Assembly (NCBI RefSeq): GCF_001650915.1
Contig: NZ_LXYO01000004.1
Coordinates: 1-64,000, forward strand
Length of the DNA: 64,000 nucleotides
From: Marinobacter sp. EhC06
GTDB lineage: Bacteria; Pseudomonadota; Gammaproteobacteria; Pseudomonadales; Oleiphilaceae
Direction of reading: 5' to 3'
Below, in pieces: positions 20,700 through 29,453 of this stretch (position 1 is the first letter of the stretch; the number at the start of each line of letters is the position of its first letter). Position numbers and translations under genes: made by a program. Under the pieces are notes generated by a model, which saw nothing but the letters and a program-made list of their open reading frames with translations, ran no database searches and was not told the origin of the DNA.

Positions 20700-21169
20700 T
20701 CGGTCTGTTCTGGAACGTGCTGCTCGCAATCGCCTGGGTGGTTCTCAGTGGCAGCGTCACTGCCATGAACCTGCTGGCCGGTTTCTGTTTTGGCTACGTT
20801 GCGCTCATGGTTCTGCAAAACCAGGTTCCTGCTTTGAAGGGCTACTCCCGTAGGATTCCGCGATTGGTCGCCTTCCTGGCCTTTTTCCTGAAGGAACTGG
20901 TGAAATCGAACTTGCGCGTTGCTTACGACGTCGCCACACCGGTTTGGCATATGAAGCCGGGTGTTATCGCGTTTCCACTCGAGGCAAGTACCGATATGGA
21001 GATCATGTTTGTCAGTAGTGTCATCTCCCTGACTCCCGGCACGCTAAGCCTGGATGTTTCCGATGATCGACGGGTGTTATTTATCCATGCCATGTTTCTT
21101 CAGGACGAGGAGCAACTCAGAAATGACCTGAAGGAACTGGAGCACCGAATCCTGAAGGTTATGCGCTAG
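20696..21169 (+). CDS. mrpE: Mrp antiporter subunit E, second system
   Basis: This 157-residue MrpE carries [30 protein letters not shown]. The ATG at 20696 overlaps the mrpD stop as ATGA; a longer in-frame reading back to 20579 runs inside mrpD and lacks the membrane start. It has two N-terminal helices. Confidence 0.93.
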   Translation: MIGLFWNVLLAIAWVVLSGSVTAMNLLAGFCFGYVALMVLQNQVPALKGYSRRIPRLVAFLAFFLKELVKSNLRVAYDVATPVWHMKPGVIAFPLEASTDMEIMFVSSVISLTPGTLSLDVSDDRRVLFIHAMFLQDEEQLRNDLKELEHRILKVMR

Positions 21170-21178
21170 GGGGCCGCC

Positions 21179-21451
21179 ATGCTTGGAATCGCCATTAACA
21201 TCGTTTATCTCATGCTGTCCCTGGCATTGCTCTTTGCCTTCATCCGGTTAACCCGCGGCCCATCCCTGGCCGACCGGGTCGTCGCACTGGAACTGATTGC
21301 ATCCGTGGTGGTTGGCTACGTCGGGGTTCATGCCATTGATACCGGCGTCTCCAGTTTTCTCGATGTGGCTATCGTAATATCCCTCACGGCTTTCCTCGCC
21401 GCCATCGGGTTCGCCAGATTCCTGGAACGGGGAGGCGTCAAGGATGAGTGA
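21179..21451 (+). CDS. mrpF: Mrp antiporter subunit F, second system
   Basis: This is a 90-residue protein with three helices and the motif RLTRGPSLADRVVALELIASVVVGYVGV. It starts nine bases after mrpE and overlaps mrpG by eight bases. Confidence 0.94.
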   Translation: MLGIAINIVYLMLSLALLFAFIRLTRGPSLADRVVALELIASVVVGYVGVHAIDTGVSSFLDVAIVISLTAFLAAIGFARFLERGGVKDE

Positions 21452-21851
21452 AATCTTCGTTTCTATACTTTTGCTGGCAGGCGCTTCGTTCATGGTGCTT
21501 GCGGCCATCGGCATCGTGAGGCTGCCTGATCTGCCAACCCGCATGCATGCTTCCACCAAAGCAGGAGCAATGGGCGCAATATTGACGATGGCCGGAGTGG
21601 CACTGCATTTTTCCGACAGCGCTGTGGCCGCCCGGGCAATCGCCTTCATCGTGTTTATTCTGTTAACGGCGCCGATTGCTGCTCATGTCATCGGCAGAGC
21701 CGGCTATTTCACCGGTATAACGCTCTGGAGCGGTACAACCAAAGACGAACTGCGTGAGCGGTACGATCCAGACAGTCACAAGCTCAGTAGCGGGCTTGAG
21801 AACAAAACAGAGCGAGCAGTTTCGTCCAGGGACGAGAACGCCTCAGACTGA
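21444..21851 (+). CDS. mrpG: Mrp antiporter subunit G, second system
   Basis: This 135-residue MrpG has AAIGIVRLPDLPTRMHASTKAGAMG as signature, three helices and a hydrophilic C-terminal tail of about 35 residues that operon 1 MrpG lacks. It is the last gene of the second mrp operon. Confidence 0.94.
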   Translation: MSEIFVSILLLAGASFMVLAAIGIVRLPDLPTRMHASTKAGAMGAILTMAGVALHFSDSAVAARAIAFIVFILLTAPIAAHVIGRAGYFTGITLWSGTTKDELRERYDPDSHKLSSGLENKTERAVSSRDENASD

Positions 21852-21861
21852 TGATTTGTCA

Positions 21862-21889
21862 TTGGAAGTGCACGAAATTCCCGTATAGT
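21862..21889 (+). promoter_or_regulatory. candidate promoter of ppnP
   Basis: TTGGAA (21862-21867) and TATAGT (21884-21889) are 16 bases apart, 32 bases before the ppnP start. TATAGT is a good -10 match. Confidence 0.5.
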
Positions 21890-21921
21890 AGGCCTCCAAA
21901 CTTATTCCAGGAGCCCAGCAC

Positions 21922-22203
21922 ATGCTGAAAGTAAATGAATATTTCGACGGCAAGGCAAAATCCATCGCCTTCCAGACGTCCACTCTGCCTGCTACGGTCG
22001 GAGTTATCAGCCCGGGCGAGTATGAGTTCGGCACCAGCAAGAAAGAAACCATGACCGTCATCAGCGGCGCCCTCACTGTCTTGCTCCCCGGCATGGAAGA
22101 GTGGATGACCTATGGTGCTGGCGAAAGCTTTGACGTCGCGGGCCAGGCCAGCTTCAAGGCAAAGACCGACATCGACACCGCTTACCTCTGCACCTACGAG
22201 TAA
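21922..22203 (+). CDS. ppnP: pyrimidine/purine nucleoside phosphorylase
   Basis: This 93-residue cupin protein is of the PpnP (YaiE) family, which splits nucleosides with phosphate into base and ribose 1-phosphate. It begins [19 protein letters not shown], as family members do, and has [23 protein letters not shown] and the terminal [23 protein letters not shown] precedes the ATG. Its own promoter and terminator make it a single-gene unit. Confidence 0.95.
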   Translation: MLKVNEYFDGKAKSIAFQTSTLPATVGVISPGEYEFGTSKKETMTVISGALTVLLPGMEEWMTYGAGESFDVAGQASFKAKTDIDTAYLCTYE

Positions 22204-22228
22204 GACTGAAGCCCTAAAAGGCGCGTCC

Positions 22229-22279
22229 GCAGAGCGAAACGGAATTTGCATCTAAGCCACCGTTCGCTCTGCATTTTTT
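22229..22279 (+). terminator. Rho-independent terminator of ppnP
   Basis: GCAGAGCGAA (22229-22238) pairs with TTCGCTCTGC (22263-22272), extended by ACGG/CCGT with a bulge, and is followed by ATTTTTTC. Confidence 0.85.
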
Positions 22280-22371
22280 CACTATTACCGGTTCCTGTTT
22301 CAGCCAAACTGTGTCAGATTTATTCCTGTTTCTCGCGATAACACCAACAACTGGGAAAGAGGAAACAAGCA

Positions 22372-24015
22372 ATGGCACAGACCCGCATTCTACCCCCGGC
22401 TGAAAACGCCTATGAGTACCCGCTGCTGATCAAACGACTCCTGCTCTCAGGCCCCAGGTACAATCCTGACCAGGAAATTGTCTACTCCAACCGCAGCAAG
22501 TACACCTACACCGATCTGGTCGAGCGCATCCACCGCCTGGCAAACGCGTTGACCGATGCCGGTGTAAAACCGGGCGATACCGTTGCGGTAATGGACTGGG
22601 ATACCCCACGCTACCTGGAGTGTTTCTTTGCCATTCCAATGATTGGTGCCATTCTGCACACGGTCAATATCCGGTTGTCTCCGGACCAGATTGTTTACAC
22701 CATGAACCATGCCGAGGACGATGTTGTTCTGGTGCACGATGACTTCCTCCCGATCATTGAGGCGGTCAAGGGCGAGATCAAAACGGTCAAGACCTGGATT
22801 CAGCTCACCGACAGCGAGGCCGCGAAACAGGCTCCTGTTGAAACCATCGGCGAGTACGAGAGCCTTCTGGCCAAGGCCAATGATCAGTTCGACTTCCCGG
22901 ATTTCGACGAAAACAGCGTGGCAACCACCTTCTATACCACGGGTACCACAGGTAATCCGAAGGGCGTTTACTTCAGTCACCGCCAGTTGGTACTGCACAC
23001 GCTGGCCATGACAGGCACCGTGGCGTCATTCGATGAGATGCCTCTGATGCGCTCCTCGTCGGTGTACATGCCGGTGACCCCCATGTTCCATGTGCATGCC
23101 TGGGGTGTGCCTTATGCCGCCACCATGATGGGCATCAAACAGGTGTACCCCGGCCGCTATGAGCCGGAGCTGCTGGTCGATCTGCTCAAGGAACACAAAG
23201 TGACCTTCTCCCACTGCGTGCCCACCATCATGCAGATGATGATGGCCACCGAATCCATCAAGACAGCCGATCTGAGCAACTGGCACGTGCTGATCGGCGG
23301 CAGCGCACTCACAAAAGGGCTCTGCGATGCCGGGGCCAAGCTCGGCATCAAGATGTACACCGCGTACGGTATGTCTGAGACCTGCCCGCTGCTCTGCGCT
23401 TCACACCTCAAGCCCGAAGATCTGGAGCTGCCTCTTGAGCAGCAAACGGCAATCCGTGTGAAAACCGGTATTGCAACGCCCATGGTTGAGCTGGAAATCG
23501 TCGACCCCGACGGTAACCCGGTTCCACATGATGGCGAGGCCAAGGGCGAAATCGTGGCCCGCGCACCCTGGCTGACCCAGGGTTACTTCAAGGAACCCGA
23601 GAAAGGCGAACAGCTCTGGGAAGGAGGCTGGCTTCACACCGGCGACGTGGCTTCCATGGAGCCGGACAACACCATCACCATCAAGGATCGCATCAAGGAC
23701 GTGATCAAGACCGGCGGTGAGTGGCTGTCGTCACTGGACCTGGAAAACCTGATCAGCCAGCATCCGGCCGTCGCCGGCGCTGCCGTGGTTGGCGTACCCG
23801 ATGAAAAATGGGGCGAACGGCCGCACGCGCTGGTGACTCTGAAACCTGGTGAGCAAGCCAGTGCCGGGGATATCCAGAACCACCTGAAGCAATTCGTGGA
23901 AAGCGGCGAGATCAATAAATGGGCGATCCCCGAGCATATTGATTTCGTGGAGGATATTCCCAAGACCAGCGTTGGCAAGATCAACAAAAAGCTGATTCGG
24001 GATCAGTTGCAGTAA
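22372..24015 (+). CDS. AlkK-like medium/long-chain acyl-CoA ligase
   Basis: This 547-residue AMP-forming ligase activates fatty acids to acyl-CoA. The P-loop-like motif is FYTTGTTGNPKG (187-198), followed by the family motifs YGMSETCPL, WLHTGDVASMEPD and KDRIKDVIKTGGEWLSSLDLE; the C-terminal PKTSVGKINKK holds the adenylation lysine. From memory of AlkK from Pseudomonas alkane plasmids, the size and motif wording agree well, including PMFHVHAWG. With alkB in the same window it could complete alkane use after oxidation to the fatty acid. It is a single gene with its own terminator. The substrate chain length cannot be read from sequence. Confidence 0.93.
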   Translation: MAQTRILPPAENAYEYPLLIKRLLLSGPRYNPDQEIVYSNRSKYTYTDLVERIHRLANALTDAGVKPGDTVAVMDWDTPRYLECFFAIPMIGAILHTVNIRLSPDQIVYTMNHAEDDVVLVHDDFLPIIEAVKGEIKTVKTWIQLTDSEAAKQAPVETIGEYESLLAKANDQFDFPDFDENSVATTFYTTGTTGNPKGVYFSHRQLVLHTLAMTGTVASFDEMPLMRSSSVYMPVTPMFHVHAWGVPYAATMMGIKQVYPGRYEPELLVDLLKEHKVTFSHCVPTIMQMMMATESIKTADLSNWHVLIGGSALTKGLCDAGAKLGIKMYTAYGMSETCPLLCASHLKPEDLELPLEQQTAIRVKTGIATPMVELEIVDPDGNPVPHDGEAKGEIVARAPWLTQGYFKEPEKGEQLWEGGWLHTGDVASMEPDNTITIKDRIKDVIKTGGEWLSSLDLENLISQHPAVAGAAVVGVPDEKWGERPHALVTLKPGEQASAGDIQNHLKQFVESGEINKWAIPEHIDFVEDIPKTSVGKINKKLIRDQLQ

Positions 24016-24036
24016 ACCGTCCGAACGCTGGAAACC

Positions 24037-24070
24037 GGGGTCAGATGAAGGCTTTCATCTGGCCCCTTTT
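24037..24070 (+). terminator. Rho-independent terminator of acyl-CoA ligase
   Basis: The 13-bp stem (24037-24049 with 24054-24066, GGGGTCAGATGAA against TTCATCTGGCCCC, one T-G pair) is followed by TTTT. dadA converges from the other side. Confidence 0.85.
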
Positions 24071-24075
24071 CGGTT

Positions 24076-25329
24076 TTATAACCCGGAGAAGGTAAAATCC
24101 ACGTCCGGCGTGCGGCCGTCAATGATGTCCGCGAGTGCCGCGGCAGAGCCACAGGAATGGGTCCAGCCCAGGGTACCGTGCCCGGTATTCAGATACAGGT
24201 TGGCAAAGTGGCTTTTTCCGATGTAAGGCACATTGGAGGGGGTCGCAGGCCGCAGACCGGTCCAGAATTCCGCCTGGTCCCAGTAGCCCGCTTCGGGCAT
24301 GACTTCCGCCGTCCTGCGGACGATGGCTCGGCAACGGGTGTAATTCAGTTTTCGGCTGTAGCCACTAAGCTCCGCCGTACCTGCAACTCGCATGCGGTCC
24401 CCAAGGCGTGAGTAAACCAGCTTGTACTCATCGTCGGTCAGGCTGACCTTGAACGCCGCCTCCTCGTTTTTCACCGGCACGGTAATCGAATAGCCCTTGG
24501 CCGGGTATATGTTGAGGAAAATACCCAGCTGCCGGGCCAGAGCCGCACTGAAGCTGCCCATACTAAGTACATAGGCATCCGCTCGGAGCGTCTCATGATG
24601 GCCTTCACGGAGAGTCTGGACCCCAAGCACCCGCTCTCCGGCGCGCTCAAAACTCAGAATTTCTGTGCCGTAGCGGAACTCCACCCCGGCTTCCGCGCAA
24701 CGGGTGGCCAGATTCTGTGTGAACAACCGCGCATCACCGGATTCGTCTTCAGAGGTGTAGGTTGCCCCAGCGATCCGATTGCGGATCGGCTTGAGTGCCG
24801 GCTCGAGTTCAACCGCGCGATCGGCATCAATAACCTGCCGGTCACAACCCAGATCCTGCATGATCCGGGTAGGCGCCATGGCGCCATCAAACTCGGCGGG
24901 ATTGGTGTAGAAATGCAGGATCCCCTTCTCGAGGTGGTCGTACTCTATGCCGGCTTCCTTACGCAGAGCCTGCAACTGGCTTCGGCTGTAGGTGCCAAGG
25001 TTCACTATCTGGCGGATATTGTGAGCGGCCCTGGCCGACGTGCATTGTCCCAGGAAAGAAAGCGCCCAGCGCCACTGGTCCGGATCCAGCTTTGGCCGGA
25101 ACAGTAACGGCGCGTCCGGTCTGGTCAGCCATTTCAACACTTTCAGGGGGGCTGATGGATTGGCCCAGGGCTCGGCATGGGATACCGAGATCTGACCACC
25201 ATTGGCATAACTGGTTTCCAGGCCGGCCTGATTCTGGCGATCAACCACGGTGACCTGGTGTCCCTGCTTTTGCAGATACCAGGCCGTGGTAATGCCCACA
25301 ACGCCTGCGCCCAAAACCAGTATATGCAT
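24076..25329 (-). CDS. dadA: D-amino acid dehydrogenase
   Basis: This 417-residue FAD enzyme oxidises D-amino acids, typically D-alanine made by an alanine racemase, to oxo acids and passes electrons to the respiratory chain. The N-terminal dinucleotide motif VLGAGVVGITTAWYL (residues 5-19) and the C-terminal GTLGWTHSCGSAAALADII are DadA hallmarks. The ATG at 25329 has GGAGG ahead; a longer reading adds residues before the nucleotide-binding strand and is unlikely. No dadX racemase is adjacent. Confidence 0.94.
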   Translation of the reverse strand: MHILVLGAGVVGITTAWYLQKQGHQVTVVDRQNQAGLETSYANGGQISVSHAEPWANPSAPLKVLKWLTRPDAPLLFRPKLDPDQWRWALSFLGQCTSARAAHNIRQIVNLGTYSRSQLQALRKEAGIEYDHLEKGILHFYTNPAEFDGAMAPTRIMQDLGCDRQVIDADRAVELEPALKPIRNRIAGATYTSEDESGDARLFTQNLATRCAEAGVEFRYGTEILSFERAGERVLGVQTLREGHHETLRADAYVLSMGSFSAALARQLGIFLNIYPAKGYSITVPVKNEEAAFKVSLTDDEYKLVYSRLGDRMRVAGTAELSGYSRKLNYTRCRAIVRRTAEVMPEAGYWDQAEFWTGLRPATPSNVPYIGKSHFANLYLNTGHGTLGWTHSCGSAAALADIIDGRTPDVDFTFSGL

Positions 25330-25474
25330 GCTTGCCTCCGGTCGAACGGATCCTGCCATCCCCAGGGATATACCCCGGGGATTTCCGGCCAGATTCCGGT
25401 TGATGTAAAACTCGGGATTCGTTGTTCGAGGGCTCTATTGTAACGTGAGCAAGGGGGAATTGCGTGTTATACCA

Positions 25475-25831
25475 TTAGCCACCAGCGCGCTTGACCGTCC
25501 ACCCCTTCTGTTCCAGCAATGGAATCAGAAGATCTCTCTGGTCGCCCTGGATTTCGACCACGCCGTCTTTTACCGTGCCTCCGGTGCCGCATTTCGCTTT
25601 CAACACCTTGGCATAGGCTTTGAGTTCTTTGTCATCCAGCGGGATGCCGGTAATCAGGGTGACACCCTTGCCTTTACGACCTTTGGTTTCCCGGCTCACC
25701 CTTACGATACCGTCTCCGGCGGGCCGTGATGGCGCAGTGCAGGTGCATTCATTCACCGGGTTGCGACAATCCGGGCACATACGCCCCTGCTCGGTCGAAA
25801 AAACCAGACCGCCCTCAGATCGCTTCTTCAT
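25475..25831 (-). CDS. yciH: SUI1/YciH-family translation factor
   Basis: This 118-residue protein is homologous to eukaryotic eIF1. It has an N-terminal zinc-like cluster (CPDCRNPVNECTC, residues 19-31) and a C-terminal SUI1 domain with GRKGKGVTLITGI and KCGTGGTVKDGVVEIQGDQRD. E. coli YciH affects initiation-site discrimination. GGAGACGGA precedes the ATG. It is the distal gene of a minus-strand group with the DUF4136 lipoprotein. Confidence 0.94.
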   Translation of the reverse strand: MKKRSEGGLVFSTEQGRMCPDCRNPVNECTCTAPSRPAGDGIVRVSRETKGRKGKGVTLITGIPLDDKELKAYAKVLKAKCGTGGTVKDGVVEIQGDQRDLLIPLLEQKGWTVKRAGG

Positions 25832-25866
25832 TCCGTCTCCGTGCTATTCCGGTCTTGCCCGGCCTT

Positions 25867-26397
25867 TCAATCAAGACCGGGAGGGTACTTGGTAAACATT
25901 TCAGCCACGACCTCGTCAATCAGTTCCCTGCGGGTCTCGGGTGACTGGTTTTCATTCAGATAGCGACGGCTGGCGGCCCGCCAGACAACTTCTTTCGACT
26001 TGCTGTCTGCCAGCTCTACAACCAATTTTCCCTCTTCAATTTCACGCACCGGGGGCGGTGCGGACAGGGCCCAGCCGAAGTTACCGCTGCCGAAACCAAA
26101 ACCCAGTCCCAGTCCCGTCTGCTCAAGACGCTCCTCGGGCACGATCTGCCAGCTCACCAGCAAGTCGGCCTCTGCCTCAGGGACCTGTTTCAGCGCTTTG
26201 CGATTCAGCTCTCGCTCAACGGCACTGCGCACCCGAGTGCCGTCGAGCGAGGTAAAGGATGACGAGCCGTTACCACTGGCAAACGCCCAGGATGAATAAT
26301 TTCCAAAAACCACAGACGAGTTATAGTCGGTCACCACATTGCTGGCGCAACCGGTCATGGCCAATGTAACAACCGCCAACATCAGAAAACGCATCAT
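25867..26397 (-). CDS. DUF4136 lipoprotein
   Basis: This 176-residue lipoprotein has a signal MMRFLMLAVVTLAMTGC with Cys17 as the lipid site; Ala and Ser follow. The rest matches the DUF4136 layout: VVTDYNSSVVFGNYSSWAFA near the start, a central region on AEADLLVSWQIVPEE, and EGKLVVELADSKSKEVVWRAA before a C-terminal helix ending EMFTKYPP. Function of the family is unknown. The start at 26397 is the first of two adjacent ATGs; longer frames lack a signal. Confidence 0.9.
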   Translation of the reverse strand: MMRFLMLAVVTLAMTGCASNVVTDYNSSVVFGNYSSWAFASGNGSSSFTSLDGTRVRSAVERELNRKALKQVPEAEADLLVSWQIVPEERLEQTGLGLGFGFGSGNFGWALSAPPPVREIEEGKLVVELADSKSKEVVWRAASRRYLNENQSPETRRELIDEVVAEMFTKYPPGLD

Positions 26398-26476
26398 GAT
26401 TTCTGCCCTCAATTCAGAAGAACGCTCTTTAAACAGTATACGCGTAGCAGACGTGTGACGATGCCCCCTGGATCCA

Positions 26477-27082
26477 TCATCTTTCAAAACTGTAATCCAG
26501 CTTATGGGCATCGCAGAAAGCCCCGAACTCTGCCTGGCAGTCCTCCGGAACCAGTACCCGCGCACGAACGGATGCCCCATAATCGACAGACTCCACCGAT
26601 GCACCGTTAACCTCACACCAATGGCGCAGGGGCTGTTCATCGGCAAAGGAGAGGGAAACCAGCACATCCGTCATGGGTTTCTGCACCACGCGGTCAACCG
26701 CTGACAGAACACTCTCTGCTGCCCCGGCATAGGCCCGCACCAGTCCGCCGGCACCCAGCTTGATACCGCCAAAGTACCGGATCACCATCACCAGGACATC
26801 ACCCATATCCTTGTGCTGAATCACATTCAGAATCGGCTTGCCTGCCGTTCCGGAGGGTTCGCCATCGTCGTTCATGGCGGCCTCGGCGGCAGAACCGGGG
26901 CGGCCGATCTGGTAGGCCCAGCAGATATGACGGGCGTCCGGATGATCCTGATGCGCCTGCTCCAGCCACTCCTTTACTTCCTCCCGGGAACCCACCGGGG
27001 CCACCCGAGCAATGAACCGGCTTTTCTTCACTTCCGTTTCACGCTCAAGGTATCCTGCGGGAACGGGGTAATCTTTTTTCAT
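26477..27082 (-). CDS. yigZ: IMPACT/YigZ family protein
   Basis: This 201-residue protein of the UPF0029 family starts MKKDYPVPAGYLERETEVKKSRFIA. The conserved core NDDGEPSGTAGKPILNVI followed by VMVIRYFGGIKLGAGGLVRAYAGA is diagnostic. Related proteins are linked to translation or regulation of ribosome-associated kinases in eukaryotes; the bacterial role is not settled. ATG at 27082 was chosen over TTG at 27088. It is divergent from a short acidic ORF. Confidence 0.94.
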   Translation of the reverse strand: MKKDYPVPAGYLERETEVKKSRFIARVAPVGSREEVKEWLEQAHQDHPDARHICWAYQIGRPGSAAEAAMNDDGEPSGTAGKPILNVIQHKDMGDVLVMVIRYFGGIKLGAGGLVRAYAGAAESVLSAVDRVVQKPMTDVLVSLSFADEQPLRHWCEVNGASVESVDYGASVRARVLVPEDCQAEFGAFCDAHKLDYSFER

Positions 27083-27094
27083 GGACAACGACCT

Positions 27095-27295
27095 ATGGCC
27101 TCTGACGGCGAGTACAACAACCCGGGCACTGCCAAACCCGCAAAAATTCGCAAAGCAGCCTGCGGAATCCGCTTTGACGAGGACGAGTTGCAGGAGGGTA
27201 TCGACTTTTCAGGGGCAGAGAAACTGAAACCCTCCGATTCGGAGCCCGAATCAGCCGCCCCCGAAAAACACCGGCAGACGAACCGTCACCCTTAA
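27095..27295 (+). CDS. short acidic hypothetical protein
   Basis: This is a 66-residue frame: MASDGEYNNPGTAKPAKIRK, then an AACGIRFDEDELQEGIDF core and a Pro/Glu/Ser-rich tail. Its composition looks protein-like, but no good ribosome site is visible and its last 45 bases overlap the 3' end of the histidine kinase gene on the other strand. It could be a real small gene divergent from yigZ or chance. Confidence 0.45.
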   Translation: MASDGEYNNPGTAKPAKIRKAACGIRFDEDELQEGIDFSGAEKLKPSDSEPESAAPEKHRQTNRHP

Positions 27296-28573
27296 GCCAC
27301 CACGCTCACCGGCCTCTGCTGCTATTGAACCATCGTGGGCAGCAACGATGTCCCTGGCAATAGCCAGCCCCAGTCCCCAGCCTTTGCCTCCGCGGGACTT
27401 ATCGGCCCTGAAAAACGGCTCGAAAAGCTGATCCATAAGCTCCGGCGGGACGCCCGGCCCTTCGTCATCCACCGCCAGACTGAGCCAGCCACCTGAGACC
27501 GTCACACCCAGATGGACGGCCCTGCCCGGCGGCGTATGATCAAGGGCATTTTGCAGGATATTGTCGATGGCTCGCTGTAGAAGGCCCTCGTCGCCGAGAA
27601 CGGATACTCGTGCGCTTTCCTGTGACACAACCAGCTTGCAGTCCACACCCTGGTGTTCGGCGTAGTCTGCAGCATCCTGGAGCACCTGGTTGATTACGTG
27701 CACGGGCCTCAGGGGTTCCCGCTCAATATCACCGCCAGCGTCAGTCACCCGGTACAGGGTCAGGATCTGTCCGGTCATGGTTTCAAGCCGCTCGTTCTGG
27801 CGCAGGATACTGGCCATCAGCTCCTCATCAGCGCCGGACTCGTTCGCCAGTTCAATGGCGATACGCTGGCGGGTGAGCGGCGTTCGGAGATCGTGGGAAA
27901 TATCCCGGAGCAGGTATTTCTGACGATCCAGAAGGCTGCACAGCTGCTCTGTCATGGCATTGAAGGCGGTCGCCAACTGCCCCACCTCATCCCTGCGTTG
28001 TGCGATCTTTTCGCTGACCCTGAGAGAGTTATCCCCGCCCGCAATCGCCCGGGCCGTGCTCTCCATATGCCGCAGCGGCCTTGATACCAGGCGGGCGATC
28101 CACCAGCACGCCAGGGAAATCATCAGCAAGGCCAGCCCGAACTCTATAGCCCGGAAGAACCTGGGGTTGAGCCAGCCAGCGCCCTGCACCCGGGGCCAGG
28201 CCACCAACCTGTAACCGCTGCCAACGTCCAGAACCGCCGGTTTCTGCGGATACCAGCCGGATTTCATGCGGTCGCGAATGAACGAAGGCAGCTTGCCATC
28301 GTTCTCATCCTGTTCGAGCAGCACCAGAAACAGTTCAAGGCGCTCGCCCTCATCCCGCAGAAAGCGCCAGGCAGCACCTCGATCACCGGACTCACGGATT
28401 GCGATCGCCTCTTCGGCCAGATCCCTGAGACCTGCCTGCCGCTCGATCGCCTCCCGTTCCCGGTCGAGAAGCATTCTGGTTGCCAGATTGCTGGCCACCA
28501 CGGTGACCGCCATGGCCAGCCAGATCGAGAGGAAGATCCGCCAGAACAGGGGGAACATGGGCCGCTGCTTCAT
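27251..28573 (-). CDS. sensor histidine kinase
   Basis: This 440-residue inner-membrane kinase has two membrane helices (about 9-29 and 144-164) around a periplasmic domain of about 115 residues, a HAMP domain (about 164-216), the H box ISHDLRTPLTR with phospho-accepting His227, the N box AIDNILQNALDHTPP, and G boxes DDEGPGVP and GKGWGLGLAIA. It pairs with the OmpR-type regulator, whose stop overlaps its start by four bases. The architecture resembles CpxA/RstB types. The stimulus is unknown; envelope stress is plausible. Confidence 0.94.
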   Translation of the reverse strand: MKQRPMFPLFWRIFLSIWLAMAVTVVASNLATRMLLDREREAIERQAGLRDLAEEAIAIRESGDRGAAWRFLRDEGERLELFLVLLEQDENDGKLPSFIRDRMKSGWYPQKPAVLDVGSGYRLVAWPRVQGAGWLNPRFFRAIEFGLALLMISLACWWIARLVSRPLRHMESTARAIAGGDNSLRVSEKIAQRRDEVGQLATAFNAMTEQLCSLLDRQKYLLRDISHDLRTPLTRQRIAIELANESGADEELMASILRQNERLETMTGQILTLYRVTDAGGDIEREPLRPVHVINQVLQDAADYAEHQGVDCKLVVSQESARVSVLGDEGLLQRAIDNILQNALDHTPPGRAVHLGVTVSGGWLSLAVDDEGPGVPPELMDQLFEPFFRADKSRGGKGWGLGLAIARDIVAAHDGSIAAEAGERGGLRVTVRLPVFFGGG

Positions 28574-29256
28574 TCAGGCACCCGATAGCTGTAACCCAGC
28601 CCGCGAACGGTTTCGATACGGGGCGGATCGTCGTTCCCCAGCTTCTTGCGAAGGTTACTGATGTGCATATCAAGGGTGCGGTCGTATGCCTCCAGCCGGC
28701 GGCCAAGGGCCCACTGCATGAGATCGGTTTTGCGGACCACGCTGCCTGCGTGCGCGAGAAGCACTTGCAGAACTTCGTATTCGGTGGCCGTCAGCTCCAT
28801 GACAACATCGTTCTGGTATATCCGGCGATGACCGGGCTCGACCCTCAGGTCACCATAGGTCCGGGCAGCATTGACTTCGGTTTTCTGGTCCCAGGCAATC
28901 CGTCGCAACAGTGCCTGCAGGCGAGCCACCAGTTCCCGTGGGTTGCAGGGCTTGGGAATATAGTCATCGGCACCGACTTCAAAGCCCACGATCCTGTCGG
29001 TTTCATCGCCCCGGGCCGTCAGCAGCACAACCGGCAGATGAGTCTCTGCCCTCAATTCCCGCAAAACCTCAAGGCCGCTGATGTCCGGCAGCATAATGTC
29101 GAGCACGACGATATCGCAGTCCTGGCCAAGCGCCAGAGCCAATCCGTCCCGCCCGTTTGCTGCCTCGCGGACGGTGAAACCCTGATTGGTCAGGTAACGG
29201 GCAAGCAGTTCCCGCAGTTCATCATCGTCTTCGACCAGTAACACCCTGTTCTGCAT
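28570..29256 (-). CDS. OmpR-family response regulator
   Basis: This 228-residue protein has a receiver domain (1-120; acidic pocket Glu9/Asp10/Asp11, phospho-acceptor Asp53 in VVLDIMLPDISG, Lys102) and a winged-helix DNA-binding domain (about 130-226; MELTATEYEVLQVLL and DRTLDMHISNLRKKLG). It resembles CpxR and related regulators. First gene of a two-gene operon with the histidine kinase. Confidence 0.95.
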   Translation of the reverse strand: MQNRVLLVEDDDELRELLARYLTNQGFTVREAANGRDGLALALGQDCDIVVLDIMLPDISGLEVLRELRAETHLPVVLLTARGDETDRIVGFEVGADDYIPKPCNPRELVARLQALLRRIAWDQKTEVNAARTYGDLRVEPGHRRIYQNDVVMELTATEYEVLQVLLAHAGSVVRKTDLMQWALGRRLEAYDRTLDMHISNLRKKLGNDDPPRIETVRGLGYSYRVPE

Positions 29257-29453
29257 CTTGCCTCTCCACCTGTCGTGCCGGCCACCGTTGCTGCCTGAAG
29301 TCTAACACGCTCGAGGCAAGTCGCTGATTCAGCCTTTCCCACTTTGCAGAACCTTTACACAGGCGTATCCCGGGCTTTAGAGCGTGATGAAGGATGATCA
29401 GAACCTGTGTTCTGACGTATGGTATCGGGTACACAAAGGAGTTTTCCCGCACC

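Noticed and set aside
16075..21851. Second mrp operon as a recent duplication of the first
   Set aside because: The subunits share family motifs but differ widely in sequence, and A/B are fused only in the first.
26397..26667. Long N-terminal extension of the DUF4136 protein
   Set aside because: The extension overlaps yigZ antisense and hides the lipoprotein signal that starts at 26397.
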